Positions 27,296-35,128 of a stretch of 64,000 nucleotides of DNA are shown here, piece by piece. Numbering within the stretch: the first letter of the stretch is position 1; every line of letters starts with the position of its first letter. The position numbers and the translations under genes were made by a program. Under the pieces are notes generated by a model, which saw only the letters and a program-made list of their open reading frames with translations, was not told where the DNA came from and did no database searches. The stretch spans positions 30,032 to 94,031 of the forward strand of contig NZ_MWLK01000038.1 of the NCBI RefSeq assembly GCF_002198715.1, read 5' to 3'. This stretch comes from Rhodomicrobium sp. R_RK_3 (GTDB lineage: Bacteria; Pseudomonadota; Alphaproteobacteria; Rhizobiales; Rhodomicrobiaceae).

Positions 27296-28288
27296 TCAAT
27301 CATTGGCTACCGGCGCCTTTGGGTCGAGGAGACCCTGCCGCTTGAGATCATCCCATAGCGCGGCCGGGATGGGCTGCTGGAAGAGGTCAAAATTCTCGTC
27401 CAGCTCGGCGACCGAGCGGGCGCCGGTCAGGACCGACGCGATCGCCGGATGCGCGGCGGGGAACTGGATCGCCGCCGCCTTCAGCGAGACGCCATGGTCG
27501 CGGCAGACCTCCTGCAGCCGGAGCGCACGGGCGATCAGCGCCGGAGCCGCATCCTCGTAATTATACTTCGCCCCCGCGTCCGGGTTGGCCAGGATGCCGC
27601 TGTTATAGACGCCGCCGGCAAAGACGGAGATGCCCTTCTCCACGCAGAGCGGCAGGAAGCTGTCCAGCGCCGTTTGCTCGAGCAGGCTGTAGCGGCCCGC
27701 CAGCAGGAAGCAGTCGAAGACGCCGTCGCGGGCAAAGCGGGTCAGCATCTCATGCTGGTTCATGCCCGCGCCGACCGCCTTCACAACGCCATCGGCACGC
27801 AGCCGGTCGAGGGCGCGATAGGCGCCGCCGATGGCCGCCTCGTAATGATCGTCCGGGTCGTGAATATGCAGGATGTCGATTCGGTCGAGCCCGAAGCGCT
27901 CCAGGCTCTCGTCGAAGGAGCGCATCACGCCGTCATAGCTAAAATCGAAAACCGGGCGCTCCGAGGGCGTGCCTTTGTAATAGGCGTCCTCGCCGGTGGG
28001 CGCGTCGGGAATGCGCAGCAGTCGGCCGACCTTGGTCGCCAGAACGAAGCTGTCGCGGGGCTTCGTGCGCAGGAATGCGCCGAGCCGGCGCTCGGCCAGG
28101 CCGTTGCCATATTGCGGAGCGGTGTCGAAGAAGCGGATGCCGAGCGCCCAGGCGCGTTCGAGCGTTTCGAGCGCCTGCGCCTCCCCGACCGGGGTGAACA
28201 ATCCGCCGAGCGGCGCTGTCCCCAGGCCGAGCGCCGGAACGGTTACGGAGGTTGAGCCGACCTGCGTCGGACGTGTGGTTTCTGGCAC
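27296..28288 (-). CDS. Aldo-keto reductase, probable aldose 1-dehydrogenase (L-fucose dehydrogenase-like)
   Basis: 330-residue (beta/alpha)8 oxidoreductase. The catalytic tetrad is visible: D55 and Y60 in FFDTAPQYGNG, K86 in LATKVGRL, and H141/H143 in DILHIHDPDDHY. The insert ending GEDAYYKGTPSERPVFDFSY and the C-terminus are those of the AKR group containing L-fucose and D-threo-aldose 1-dehydrogenases and pyridoxal dehydrogenase. It would oxidise a free sugar at C1 to a lactone with NAD(P)+. The start is GTG 28288, preceded by GGGAGAGAG. The longer open frame to 29335 crosses the divergent promoter and is spurious. First gene of its operon. Confidence 0.88.
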   Translation of the reverse strand: MPETTRPTQVGSTSVTVPALGLGTAPLGGLFTPVGEAQALETLERAWALGIRFFDTAPQYGNGLAERRLGAFLRTKPRDSFVLATKVGRLLRIPDAPTGEDAYYKGTPSERPVFDFSYDGVMRSFDESLERFGLDRIDILHIHDPDDHYEAAIGGAYRALDRLRADGVVKAVGAGMNQHEMLTRFARDGVFDCFLLAGRYSLLEQTALDSFLPLCVEKGISVFAGGVYNSGILANPDAGAKYNYEDAAPALIARALRLQEVCRDHGVSLKAAAIQFPAAHPAIASVLTGARSVAELDENFDLFQQPIPAALWDDLKRQGLLDPKAPVAND

Positions 28289-28483
28289 TGTCTCTCTCCC
28301 TTGCCCTGCGCAAAAAATGCGCTGATCCTCAAAAAAATCAATAAATTTTTCGCATACGAAAATTTCTTGCTGAAAGGTTAATAGTTTGTCATCCTGCCGG
28401 TCGTGATTGCAAAAGTCGAAAATCGTTTCGAGCCACGAAACGGGCGCCGGTTGCGATCGCGATCCAAGTTGAGAGTATCGGGT
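28289..28483. promoter_or_regulatory. AT-rich divergent promoter region with candidate operator
   Basis: This 195-bp gap separates the two divergent sugar operons and is markedly AT-rich from about 28325 to 28395. It holds an inverted repeat, TTTTCG-N4-CGAAAA, at 28347-28362, with A/T flanks that extend the symmetry by several bases. The XRE-cupin protein encoded at 32340 is the only regulator in either operon and is the natural candidate to bind here. Exact -35/-10 boxes are not assigned. Confidence 0.5.
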
Positions 28484-29536
28484 ATGGGGGAGAGTGTGGT
28501 GAACAGACGATATGCGATCGGTGCATTGCTCGGCGGCATCGCGGCCTTGGCGGCTCCAACTTTCGGCCTTCAGGCGGCCGAGCGCGAATTGCGGGTGCTG
28601 ACCTGGGAAGGCTATGCCGACGAGCCCTGGGTGAAGGCGTTCGAGGCCAAGACCGGCGCCAAGGTGAAGGTCAGCTACACCGGCAGCGTGGACGAAATTT
28701 TTGCCAAAATGAACGCGTCCGCCGGCAAGGATTTCGACGTCATCGCCATCGAGACCTCCTCCTATAAGCGGCTGGTGCAGGAAAAGCTGATTAAGCCCCT
28801 GGACAAGGCCAAGATCCCCAATCTGGCAAACCTGTCGCCGGCCTTCCAAAGCGTTTTCTCCATCGTCTTCGATGGCAAGCTCTACGCGGCGCCCTTCGCC
28901 TGGGGATCGATCCCGCTGATCTACGACAAGAAGGCATTCCCGGTTGCGCCGACGAGCTGGTCCGTCCTTTGGGACGACAAATATAAGGGTCGCATCATCG
29001 CCATGGACGACGCGACCAACGCCATCGTCACCACGGCGCTGGCGCTCGGCCTCAAGGATCCGTTCAACCTCGACGCCGCCCAGCTTGCCCAGGTCAAGGC
29101 CAAGCTGCTGGCCCAGAAACCCTATGTCTCGACCTATTATGCCGGCTTCGACGACGGGGTCAGCATTTTCGCGCAAGGCGGCATCGACCTGATGATGTCG
29201 ATGGGCGAGCCGCAGGCGCCGATGCTGGCGAAAAAGGGCATCGATGTCGGCCTGACCATCCCGAAGGAAGGCGCCATCGGCTGGATCGACTGCTGGGCCA
29301 TCAGCGTCGGCGTGCGCGACTCCGATCTCGCCCATGCCTGGATCGACGCGATGCTCGACCGGAAGGTCGGCACCTATATCAGCGAGAAGACCGGCTACGG
29401 CAACACCACCGACGCCGAGGCGAACGCCAAGATCGGCCTCGACTATGCGGATAAGCTGGTGTTCCTGCAGGCGCCCGAGGACCAGGCCAAGCGCATCGAC
29501 CTGTGGAACGAGGTCAAGGCAACGCCCGTCCAGTGA
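28484..29536 (+). CDS. ABC transporter substrate-binding protein, spermidine/putrescine (PotD) type
   Basis: About 350 residues. The N-terminus NRRYAIGALLGGIAALAAP is an export signal, possibly twin-arginine-like, ending near LQAAE. The mature protein has the PotD-family pattern: LRVLTWEGYADEPWVKAFEA, GSVDEIFAKMNA, AAPFAWGSIPLIYDKKAF, then IGWIDCWAISVGVRDSDLAH. It captures a solute in the periplasm for the three downstream transporter genes. Start uncertain: ATG 28484 or GTG 28499, the latter with GGAG 6 nt upstream. In this family the ligand is usually a cationic amine or an amino-containing small molecule, a clue that the cluster's substrate may carry an amino group. Confidence 0.88.
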   Translation: MGESVVNRRYAIGALLGGIAALAAPTFGLQAAERELRVLTWEGYADEPWVKAFEAKTGAKVKVSYTGSVDEIFAKMNASAGKDFDVIAIETSSYKRLVQEKLIKPLDKAKIPNLANLSPAFQSVFSIVFDGKLYAAPFAWGSIPLIYDKKAFPVAPTSWSVLWDDKYKGRIIAMDDATNAIVTTALALGLKDPFNLDAAQLAQVKAKLLAQKPYVSTYYAGFDDGVSIFAQGGIDLMMSMGEPQAPMLAKKGIDVGLTIPKEGAIGWIDCWAISVGVRDSDLAHAWIDAMLDRKVGTYISEKTGYGNTTDAEANAKIGLDYADKLVFLQAPEDQAKRIDLWNEVKATPVQ

Positions 29537-30654
29537 GCACCGTGCCCGATCCGCAGCAAAACCAGGCCAGAGCCCGCGTCATCGAGATGGTCGGCGTCGG
29601 CAAACGCTATGGCAATGTCGAGGTGCTGAAGCCGGTCGACCTGTCGATCGAGGATGGGGAGTTTCTCACCATCCTCGGTCCCTCCGGCTCCGGCAAGACC
29701 ACGATCATCCGCATGATCGGCGGCTTTACCCGGCCGACCAGCGGCCGCATCCTGCTCGACGGCCGCGACATCGTGGACCAGCCGATCTTCGACCGGCCCT
29801 TCAACACCGTGTTCCAGGATTACGCGCTGTTCCCGCACATGTCGGTGGCCAAGAACATCGCCTATGGGCTGATGGTGCGCGGCCGGCCCAAGGCCGAGAT
29901 CAGCCGGAAGGTCGCGGAGGCGCTCGCCGTCGTCGATCTCTCCGACAAGGCCGCGCGCTATCCGGCGGACCTCAGCGGCGGACAGCGCCAGCGCGTCGCC
30001 CTGGCACGTGCGATCATCTGCGAGCCGCGGGTCGTGCTGCTCGACGAGCCGCTGGCGGCGCTGGACGCCGAGCTGCGCCGCAGCATGCGCGATTTCCTCA
30101 AGGATTTGCAGCGGCGGATCCGGACGACCTTCATCTTCATCACCCACGACCAGGACGAGGCGATCTCCATCTCCGACCGCATCGTGGTGATGGACCACGG
30201 CCGGGTCGAACAGGTCGGGACGCCGGAGGAGATCTACTACCACCCCAAGAGCGTGTTCGTGGCGAAGTTCTTCGGGGAAAGCAATCTGCTGGCGGGCGGC
30301 GTCACCGCGCTTGCCGGGACCGATGCCGTCATAGAGAGCGCCCTGGGAACGCTGACCAAGCCCGGCCATGCGGGACTGAATGCCGGAACCGCCGTCACCC
30401 TGGCGGCGCGGCCGGAGAGCTTCCGGCTGGTCGCTGGCGACGGGCCGCGTGCGGGGGAATGCGACGTGTCGGGAACGGTCGAGGCGATCACCTTCCTCGG
30501 CGCGACCTCGCAGCTTGTGGTCGGCATCGCCGGTGCGCCGGGGGAAACGATCAAGGTCCGGGCGGCGACGAAGGAGATCAGCGGCAAGCTCGCCGTTGGC
30601 GACAGCCTGACGGTCGCCTGGACGCCCGCCGACATTTCGGTGCTGGCAGGATGA
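29533..30654 (+). CDS. ABC transporter ATP-binding protein, PotA type
   Basis: 373 residues. ATPase core with Walker A GPSGSGKTT, Q-loop FQDYALFPHM, signature LSGGQRQRVALARA, Walker B VVLLDEPLAALD and H-loop ITHDQDEA. A C-terminal TOBE domain begins near residue 270 (TLAARPESFRL). It drives import through the permeases at 30651 and 31544. The start is taken as GTG 29533, which overlaps the TGA of the binding protein (GTGA); the in-frame extension upstream lies inside the preceding gene. Confidence 0.92.
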   Translation: MSTVPDPQQNQARARVIEMVGVGKRYGNVEVLKPVDLSIEDGEFLTILGPSGSGKTTIIRMIGGFTRPTSGRILLDGRDIVDQPIFDRPFNTVFQDYALFPHMSVAKNIAYGLMVRGRPKAEISRKVAEALAVVDLSDKAARYPADLSGGQRQRVALARAIICEPRVVLLDEPLAALDAELRRSMRDFLKDLQRRIRTTFIFITHDQDEAISISDRIVVMDHGRVEQVGTPEEIYYHPKSVFVAKFFGESNLLAGGVTALAGTDAVIESALGTLTKPGHAGLNAGTAVTLAARPESFRLVAGDGPRAGECDVSGTVEAITFLGATSQLVVGIAGAPGETIKVRAATKEISGKLAVGDSLTVAWTPADISVLAG

Positions 30655-31547
30655 GTACCACCGCCAACCCGCTTCCGCATCGGCGCGCAACGTTCGGCGG
30701 CATCAGGTGCACCATGACCGAAGCCCTGGTCGCGGTCGCCGTCTACGGCGTGCCGGCGGTGCTGATCCTTGCGCCAATGGTGACCTTCCTGCTCTACAGC
30801 TTTTGGTCTGTGCAGGACGGCCGGCTCTCGCGCGAGCTGACGCTGGTGAACTACGCAACCTTCCTCAGCAATCCCAGCTACCGCAGCGTCTTCCTCGGCA
30901 CGCTGCAACTCACGGCGACAGTCGCCGCCATCGGCTTGGTGCTCGGCTACGTCATCGCCTATCTGATCTGGCGCGTGCGGAGCAGCCTGCGCTATTTCCT
31001 GTTGCTGTTCAGCGTCATCCCGCTTTCGATGAGCTATATCGTCAAGATCTACGCGATGCGCAGCATCCTCGGCTACAATGGCTTCCTGAACTCGGCCTTG
31101 CTGGCGGCGGGACTGATCAGCGAGCCGAGTAAGCTGTTTCTCTTCAATCAGACCTCTGTGATGATTACGATGGCCGTCATCTATCTGCCCTACGCGATCC
31201 TGCCGATCTTCCTGTCGCTCGAACGGATACCGCTCTCGCTCATCGCCGCCTCCGCCGATCTCGGGGCGCGGCCGGGCCAGACGTTTCGGCGCGTCGTGCT
31301 GCCGATGAGCCTGCCGGGGTCGATTGTCGGGGCGCTGTTCGTGATGGTGATCGCGCTGGGCGACTTCCTGACGCCGCAGATGGTCGGCGGCAACCAGGGC
31401 TTCACCTTCGGGCGGGCCATCTGGAGCCAGTTCGGCATGGCCTTCAACTGGCCGTTCGGCACGGCGCTGGCCGTCGTGCTGCTCCTCGCCTCGCTCGCCA
31501 TCATGGCCGTGGCGGGCGCCATCTCCAGCCGGGCGCGGGTGCGATGA
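30651..31547 (+). CDS. ABC transporter permease, PotB type
   Basis: 298 residues, six predicted membrane segments. The EAA loop is IPLSLIAASADLGARPGQTF, continuing RRVVLPMSLPG, the coupling site for the ATPase. PotB-like features include FSVIPLSMSYIVKIYAMRSI and ALGDFLTPQMVGG. Its start overlaps the ATPase stop and its stop overlaps the next permease, both as ATGA. Confidence 0.92.
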   Translation: MSTTANPLPHRRATFGGIRCTMTEALVAVAVYGVPAVLILAPMVTFLLYSFWSVQDGRLSRELTLVNYATFLSNPSYRSVFLGTLQLTATVAAIGLVLGYVIAYLIWRVRSSLRYFLLLFSVIPLSMSYIVKIYAMRSILGYNGFLNSALLAAGLISEPSKLFLFNQTSVMITMAVIYLPYAILPIFLSLERIPLSLIAASADLGARPGQTFRRVVLPMSLPGSIVGALFVMVIALGDFLTPQMVGGNQGFTFGRAIWSQFGMAFNWPFGTALAVVLLLASLAIMAVAGAISSRARVR

Positions 31548-32347
31548 CGCGGTTCGAACGCCTGACATTGACACTGCTTTGGGCGGTCGCCGGCCTCGCC
31601 TTCGTCGCGATGTACGGACCGGCGCTGCTCGTCGTCACGCTGTCCTTTTTCCGGATCGACCGGCAGCGGGTGGACTGGTCCAGCTTCTCCTTCGACGCCT
31701 ATGCGGGCCTCGCCGGCAATCACGACATCGTCGCCGCGCTCACCAACACGCTGATCGTCGGCTTCTCCGCCGTCACCTGCGCGCTGCTCATCGCCGTCGG
31801 CCTCGCTTTTTACATGCATGTCGAATCCCGGCGCGGGCAGCGCTTCGTCGAATTCATGATTTTCCTGCCCTTCATCCTGCCCGCGATCATCACCGGCGTT
31901 TCGCTGCTGATCGCCTTTCGCGAGGCCGGCATCGAGCGCGGGCTCCTGACCGTCATCGTCGGCCACATCGTGATCATCATCGCCATCATCTACCGGATGG
32001 TGATGACCCGGCTGGAAAGCCTCGAGCGGAGCCAGCTCGAAGCCTCGCTCGACCTCGGCGCCACCAAGATGCAGACCTTCCGCTATGTCGTGGTGCCGCA
32101 ACTGGCCTCCGCCATGGTGACGAGCGCACTGCTCGCCTTCACCCTGAGTTTCGACGAGACGCTGGTGACCTTCTTCCTGGTCGGCGGCGAGATGACCTTG
32201 CCCATCCGCCTCTGGGCGATGGTGCGCGTCGGCTTCACGCCGGAAATCAATGCGCTGGTCGCGGTGGTGCTGCTGATGACGACGTGCCTCGCAACCGTCG
32301 GCGCCCTGTCGCTCAAGCGCCTGGTTCGGATACCGGTCCATGGCTGA
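31544..32347 (+). CDS. ABC transporter permease, PotC type
   Basis: 267 residues with six hydrophobic segments. The EAA loop is RSQLEASLDLGATKMQTF, followed by RYVVVPQLASA, and the late PotC signature FTLSFDETLVTFFLVG is clear. It pairs with the PotB-like permease at 30651. It overlaps the XRE-cupin regulator gene by 8 bp, tying regulator and transporter in one transcript. Confidence 0.92.
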   Translation: MTRFERLTLTLLWAVAGLAFVAMYGPALLVVTLSFFRIDRQRVDWSSFSFDAYAGLAGNHDIVAALTNTLIVGFSAVTCALLIAVGLAFYMHVESRRGQRFVEFMIFLPFILPAIITGVSLLIAFREAGIERGLLTVIVGHIVIIIAIIYRMVMTRLESLERSQLEASLDLGATKMQTFRYVVVPQLASAMVTSALLAFTLSFDETLVTFFLVGGEMTLPIRLWAMVRVGFTPEINALVAVVLLMTTCLATVGALSLKRLVRIPVHG

Positions 32348-33059
32348 GAAAGCATCCCCCACCCGCCGCGCGGCGCCCGAGACCTCGATGTCCGAGGATG
32401 CGCAGCATATCGGCAAATTGCTGCGCGAGCGGCGCGCGCACCACAATTGGACGCTGGCGGACGTCGCCCGCATGACCGGGATATCCGTCTCGACGCTGTC
32501 GAAGATCGAGAACGGCCTGCTCTCGCCGACCTATGACAAGATCTTGCAGCTTTGCCGCGGCTTGAATGTCGAAGTCGCCGATCTGCTGGAGCCGAAAGTG
32601 CCGAGCGAGCGGCCCGAAGTGGTGCTGGCCCGGCGCAGCGTCAGCCGCCAGTTCGAGGGGCAGCGGATCGACACCAGCCATTACTCCTATTCCTATCTTT
32701 GCTCGGACGTGGCGCATAAGCGGATCATCCCGATCTACATCGATGTCCGCGCCACGAACCGCGAGCAGATGGGCGAGCTGACCTCGCATGTGGGCGAGGA
32801 ATATATCCTCGTCATCGCGGGGCGGGTGCGCATCTACAGCGAATATTACGAGGAGATCGAGCTCGAAGCCGGGGATTCGATCTATATCGACAGCACCATG
32901 AAGCACGGCTTCATGTCGGTCGGCCATGCCAGCAGCCGGCTCCTGGTCACCTGCTCCAGCGCCACGCCGAACCTTGCCCAGACCTTGCGGGAAATCCTCA
33001 AGGCCAAGGCGGCGCGCGAGCGCGGATTGTCGATGGAGCCGGGGAGGGACGAGGAATGA
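32340..33059 (+). CDS. XRE-family transcriptional regulator with C-terminal cupin domain
   Basis: 239 residues. The HTH_3 domain spans about 22-78 (IGKLLRERRAHHNWTLADVA, then TGISVSTLSKIENG). The cupin spans about 125-205 (LTSHVGEEYILVIAGRVRIY, then EAGDSIYIDSTMKHGFMS) and probably senses the pathway substrate. The architecture is that of PuuR-type regulators. Being inside the importer operon and overlapping its neighbours on both sides (8 bp and ATGA), it is a probable autoregulator acting at the divergent promoter 28289-28483. ATG at the seventeenth codon is a less likely start. Confidence 0.9.
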   Translation: MAEKASPTRRAAPETSMSEDAQHIGKLLRERRAHHNWTLADVARMTGISVSTLSKIENGLLSPTYDKILQLCRGLNVEVADLLEPKVPSERPEVVLARRSVSRQFEGQRIDTSHYSYSYLCSDVAHKRIIPIYIDVRATNREQMGELTSHVGEEYILVIAGRVRIYSEYYEEIELEAGDSIYIDSTMKHGFMSVGHASSRLLVTCSSATPNLAQTLREILKAKAARERGLSMEPGRDEE

Positions 33060-33823
33060 CATCGCCATTCGATTTGACCGGCAAGGTCGCGCTCGTCACC
33101 GGCGGCAATGGCGGCATCGGCCTCGCCATCGCGGAGGGGCTCGGCCAGGCGGGCTGCGCGGTTGCGATCGCGGGGCGGAACCCGGGCAAGAACGCAGCGG
33201 CGCTGGCCGCGTTGACCGCGCAGGGCATCCGGGCGGCGGCAAGCATCGCCGACGTCGTCGAGGAAGCGGAGTGCCGGCGGCTTGTCGGCGAGACGCTGGA
33301 CCGGTTCGGCCGCCTCGACATCCTCGTCAACAATGCCGGGACCAACATCCGCAAGCAGCCGCAGGACTACAGCGCCGCCGAGTTCCGCCTGCTGATCGAC
33401 ATCAACCTGACCAGCACGTTCATGATGGCCACCGCCGCCTATCCGGCCATGCGCGACGCGGGCGGCGGCAAGATCATCAATATCGGCTCGATGACCTCTC
33501 TGTTCGGCGCCTCCTTCGCCGCGCCTTACGGGGCCAGCAAGGGCGGCGTCGTCCAATTGACCAAGGCGCTGGCGAGCGCCTGGGCCAGGGATGGCATCCA
33601 GGTCAATGCCATCCTGCCCGGCTGGATCGACACCGACCTGACCCGCCAGGGCGACGGCATCACGCCCGAATTGCGCGAGCGCATCCAGGCCCGCACCCCG
33701 GCCGGTCGCTGGGGCCAGCCGGGCGATCTCGCGGGCGCGGCCGTGTTCCTCGCCAGCGCCGACTCCGACTTCGTCACCGGCACCGCAATTCCCGTCGACG
33801 GGGGCTACTCCGCCCAGGGCTGA
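33056..33823 (+). CDS. Short-chain dehydrogenase/reductase (gluconate 5-dehydrogenase-like)
   Basis: 255-residue classical SDR. Cofactor motif TGGNGGIG at residues 15-22, structural NNAG at 92-95, catalytic S145 (INIGSM), Y158 and K162 (YGASK). A hydrophobic/aromatic residue rather than Asp follows beta-2 (AIAGRN), compatible with NADP or NAD. Homologues oxidise or reduce a hydroxyl of aldonates and keto-sugars (KduD, Gno, 2-keto-3-deoxy-fuconate dehydrogenase). It probably acts on the aldonate released by the lactonase at 35129. Start overlaps the regulator stop (ATGA). Confidence 0.9.
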   Translation: MTSPFDLTGKVALVTGGNGGIGLAIAEGLGQAGCAVAIAGRNPGKNAAALAALTAQGIRAAASIADVVEEAECRRLVGETLDRFGRLDILVNNAGTNIRKQPQDYSAAEFRLLIDINLTSTFMMATAAYPAMRDAGGGKIINIGSMTSLFGASFAAPYGASKGGVVQLTKALASAWARDGIQVNAILPGWIDTDLTRQGDGITPELRERIQARTPAGRWGQPGDLAGAAVFLASADSDFVTGTAIPVDGGYSAQG

Positions 33824-33861
33824 CCTTCACAGCTTTCCTGCACTTCACAAAGAGCGTCACC

Positions 33862-35109
33862 ATGTCAGAGCTTGCGATCGACGGCGGCAGCCCGGTCATC
33901 AAAGATCCCCTTCCCAGCATCCGCAACGCCTCCGGCCGCTCCATCGGCGCCGAGGAGATGGCAGAGCTTTCCGAGGTGCTGGCGAGCGGCTCGCTCTCCT
34001 TCCTGCACGGCAAGAAGACGGGGCAGTTCGAGGCGGCGTTCGCGGAGCTGTTCGGAGCCAAGGCGGCCGTCGCCGTCAGCAGCGGCACGGCGGCCCTGCA
34101 TACGGCGATCCTCTACCTCAACCCCGAGCCGGGCGACGAGATCATCCTCTCCCCCATCACCGACATGGGCACCGCCATCCCGATCCTGGCGCAGCTCGCC
34201 ATCCCCGTCTTCGCCGACGTCGTCGCGGGCACCCAGAATATCGACCCGCGCTCGATCGAAGCCAACATCACCGACCGCACGCGGGCCATCGTCGTCACCC
34301 ATGTCTACGGCAATCCGGCCGACATGGACGCGATCATGGCGATTGCCGCAAAGCACGATCTCTTCGTCATCGAGGATTGTGCGCAGGCGCAGCTTGCGAC
34401 CTACAAAGGCCGGCTGTGCGGCACCATCGGCCATGTCGGCTGCTTCAGCTTCCAGCAATCCAAGCATATGACGACCGGCGACGGCGGCATGGTCATCTTC
34501 AGCGAGGACAACCGGTTCGGGCGCAGCATGCGCCAATGCAGCGACAAGGGCTGGCCGCGCGAGAAGGGCGGGCGCGATCACCTCTTCCTTGCGCCGAACT
34601 ACCACATGACCGAATTGCAGGCCGCCGTGGGCATCGCCCAGCTCCGCAAGCTGCCGCATCTGGTCGAGGCCCGCATCCAGGCCGCGGACTGGCTGACGCA
34701 GCGGCTCGCGGAGGTCGATGTGCAGCCGGTGTCCCTGCTGCCTGATAGCGTCGGCACCTATTTCTTCTATTGCTTCCGCCTGATGCCCGAGCGGCTCTCG
34801 AAACCGATCCCGCAGGTGATGAAGGCGCTGGCGGCGGAGGGCATCGATGGCTTCATCGGCTATCCCGGTCCGATCCCGCTCTACAAATATCCGGTGATCC
34901 GCGAGCGCCGGACTTTTGGCAGCTCCGGCTGGCCGTTCGGGCTTGGCAAGCCGGGACGCGACTGGGATTTCAGCCAGGAAATCTGCCCCGTCGCGGAAAA
35001 AGCGTGCCGGGAGACGGTCTGCATGTGGTGGACCGAGGGGCTGAAGGAGCCGCATGCCGATGTCATAGCCAGGGCGATCGCCAAGGTGGTCGCCGCCTAC
35101 GCCATCTGA
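33862..35109 (+). CDS. DegT/DnrJ/EryC1/StrS-type PLP aminotransferase in a catabolic operon
   Basis: 415 residues. PLP lysine K201 in CFSFQQSKHMTTGDGG, pyridine-N aspartate D172 in VIEDCAQAQ, and phosphate-binding SSGTAALHTAIL at about 73-84. The C-terminal region, with an extended FGSSGWPFGLGKPGRDWDFS loop, is longer than in sugar-nucleotide aminotransferases and recalls aminocyclitol/AHBA-type members. No sugar-nucleotide, glycosyltransferase or lipid-carrier genes lie nearby; neighbours are an importer, dehydrogenases and a lactonase. I infer that it removes or moves an amino group on an imported (amino)sugar or cyclitol, or transaminates a keto-intermediate. Substrate unproven. Confidence 0.88.
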   Translation: MSELAIDGGSPVIKDPLPSIRNASGRSIGAEEMAELSEVLASGSLSFLHGKKTGQFEAAFAELFGAKAAVAVSSGTAALHTAILYLNPEPGDEIILSPITDMGTAIPILAQLAIPVFADVVAGTQNIDPRSIEANITDRTRAIVVTHVYGNPADMDAIMAIAAKHDLFVIEDCAQAQLATYKGRLCGTIGHVGCFSFQQSKHMTTGDGGMVIFSEDNRFGRSMRQCSDKGWPREKGGRDHLFLAPNYHMTELQAAVGIAQLRKLPHLVEARIQAADWLTQRLAEVDVQPVSLLPDSVGTYFFYCFRLMPERLSKPIPQVMKALAAEGIDGFIGYPGPIPLYKYPVIRERRTFGSSGWPFGLGKPGRDWDFSQEICPVAEKACRETVCMWWTEGLKEPHADVIARAIAKVVAAYAI

Positions 35110-35128
35110 ACCCGCTAGAGGCAGCGCC

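Noticed and set aside
27296..29335. A 679-codon frame joining the aldo-keto reductase to upstream sequence
   Set aside because: The upstream half is antisense to the binding-protein gene and crosses an AT-rich divergent promoter. The real start is GTG 28288 with a strong SD.
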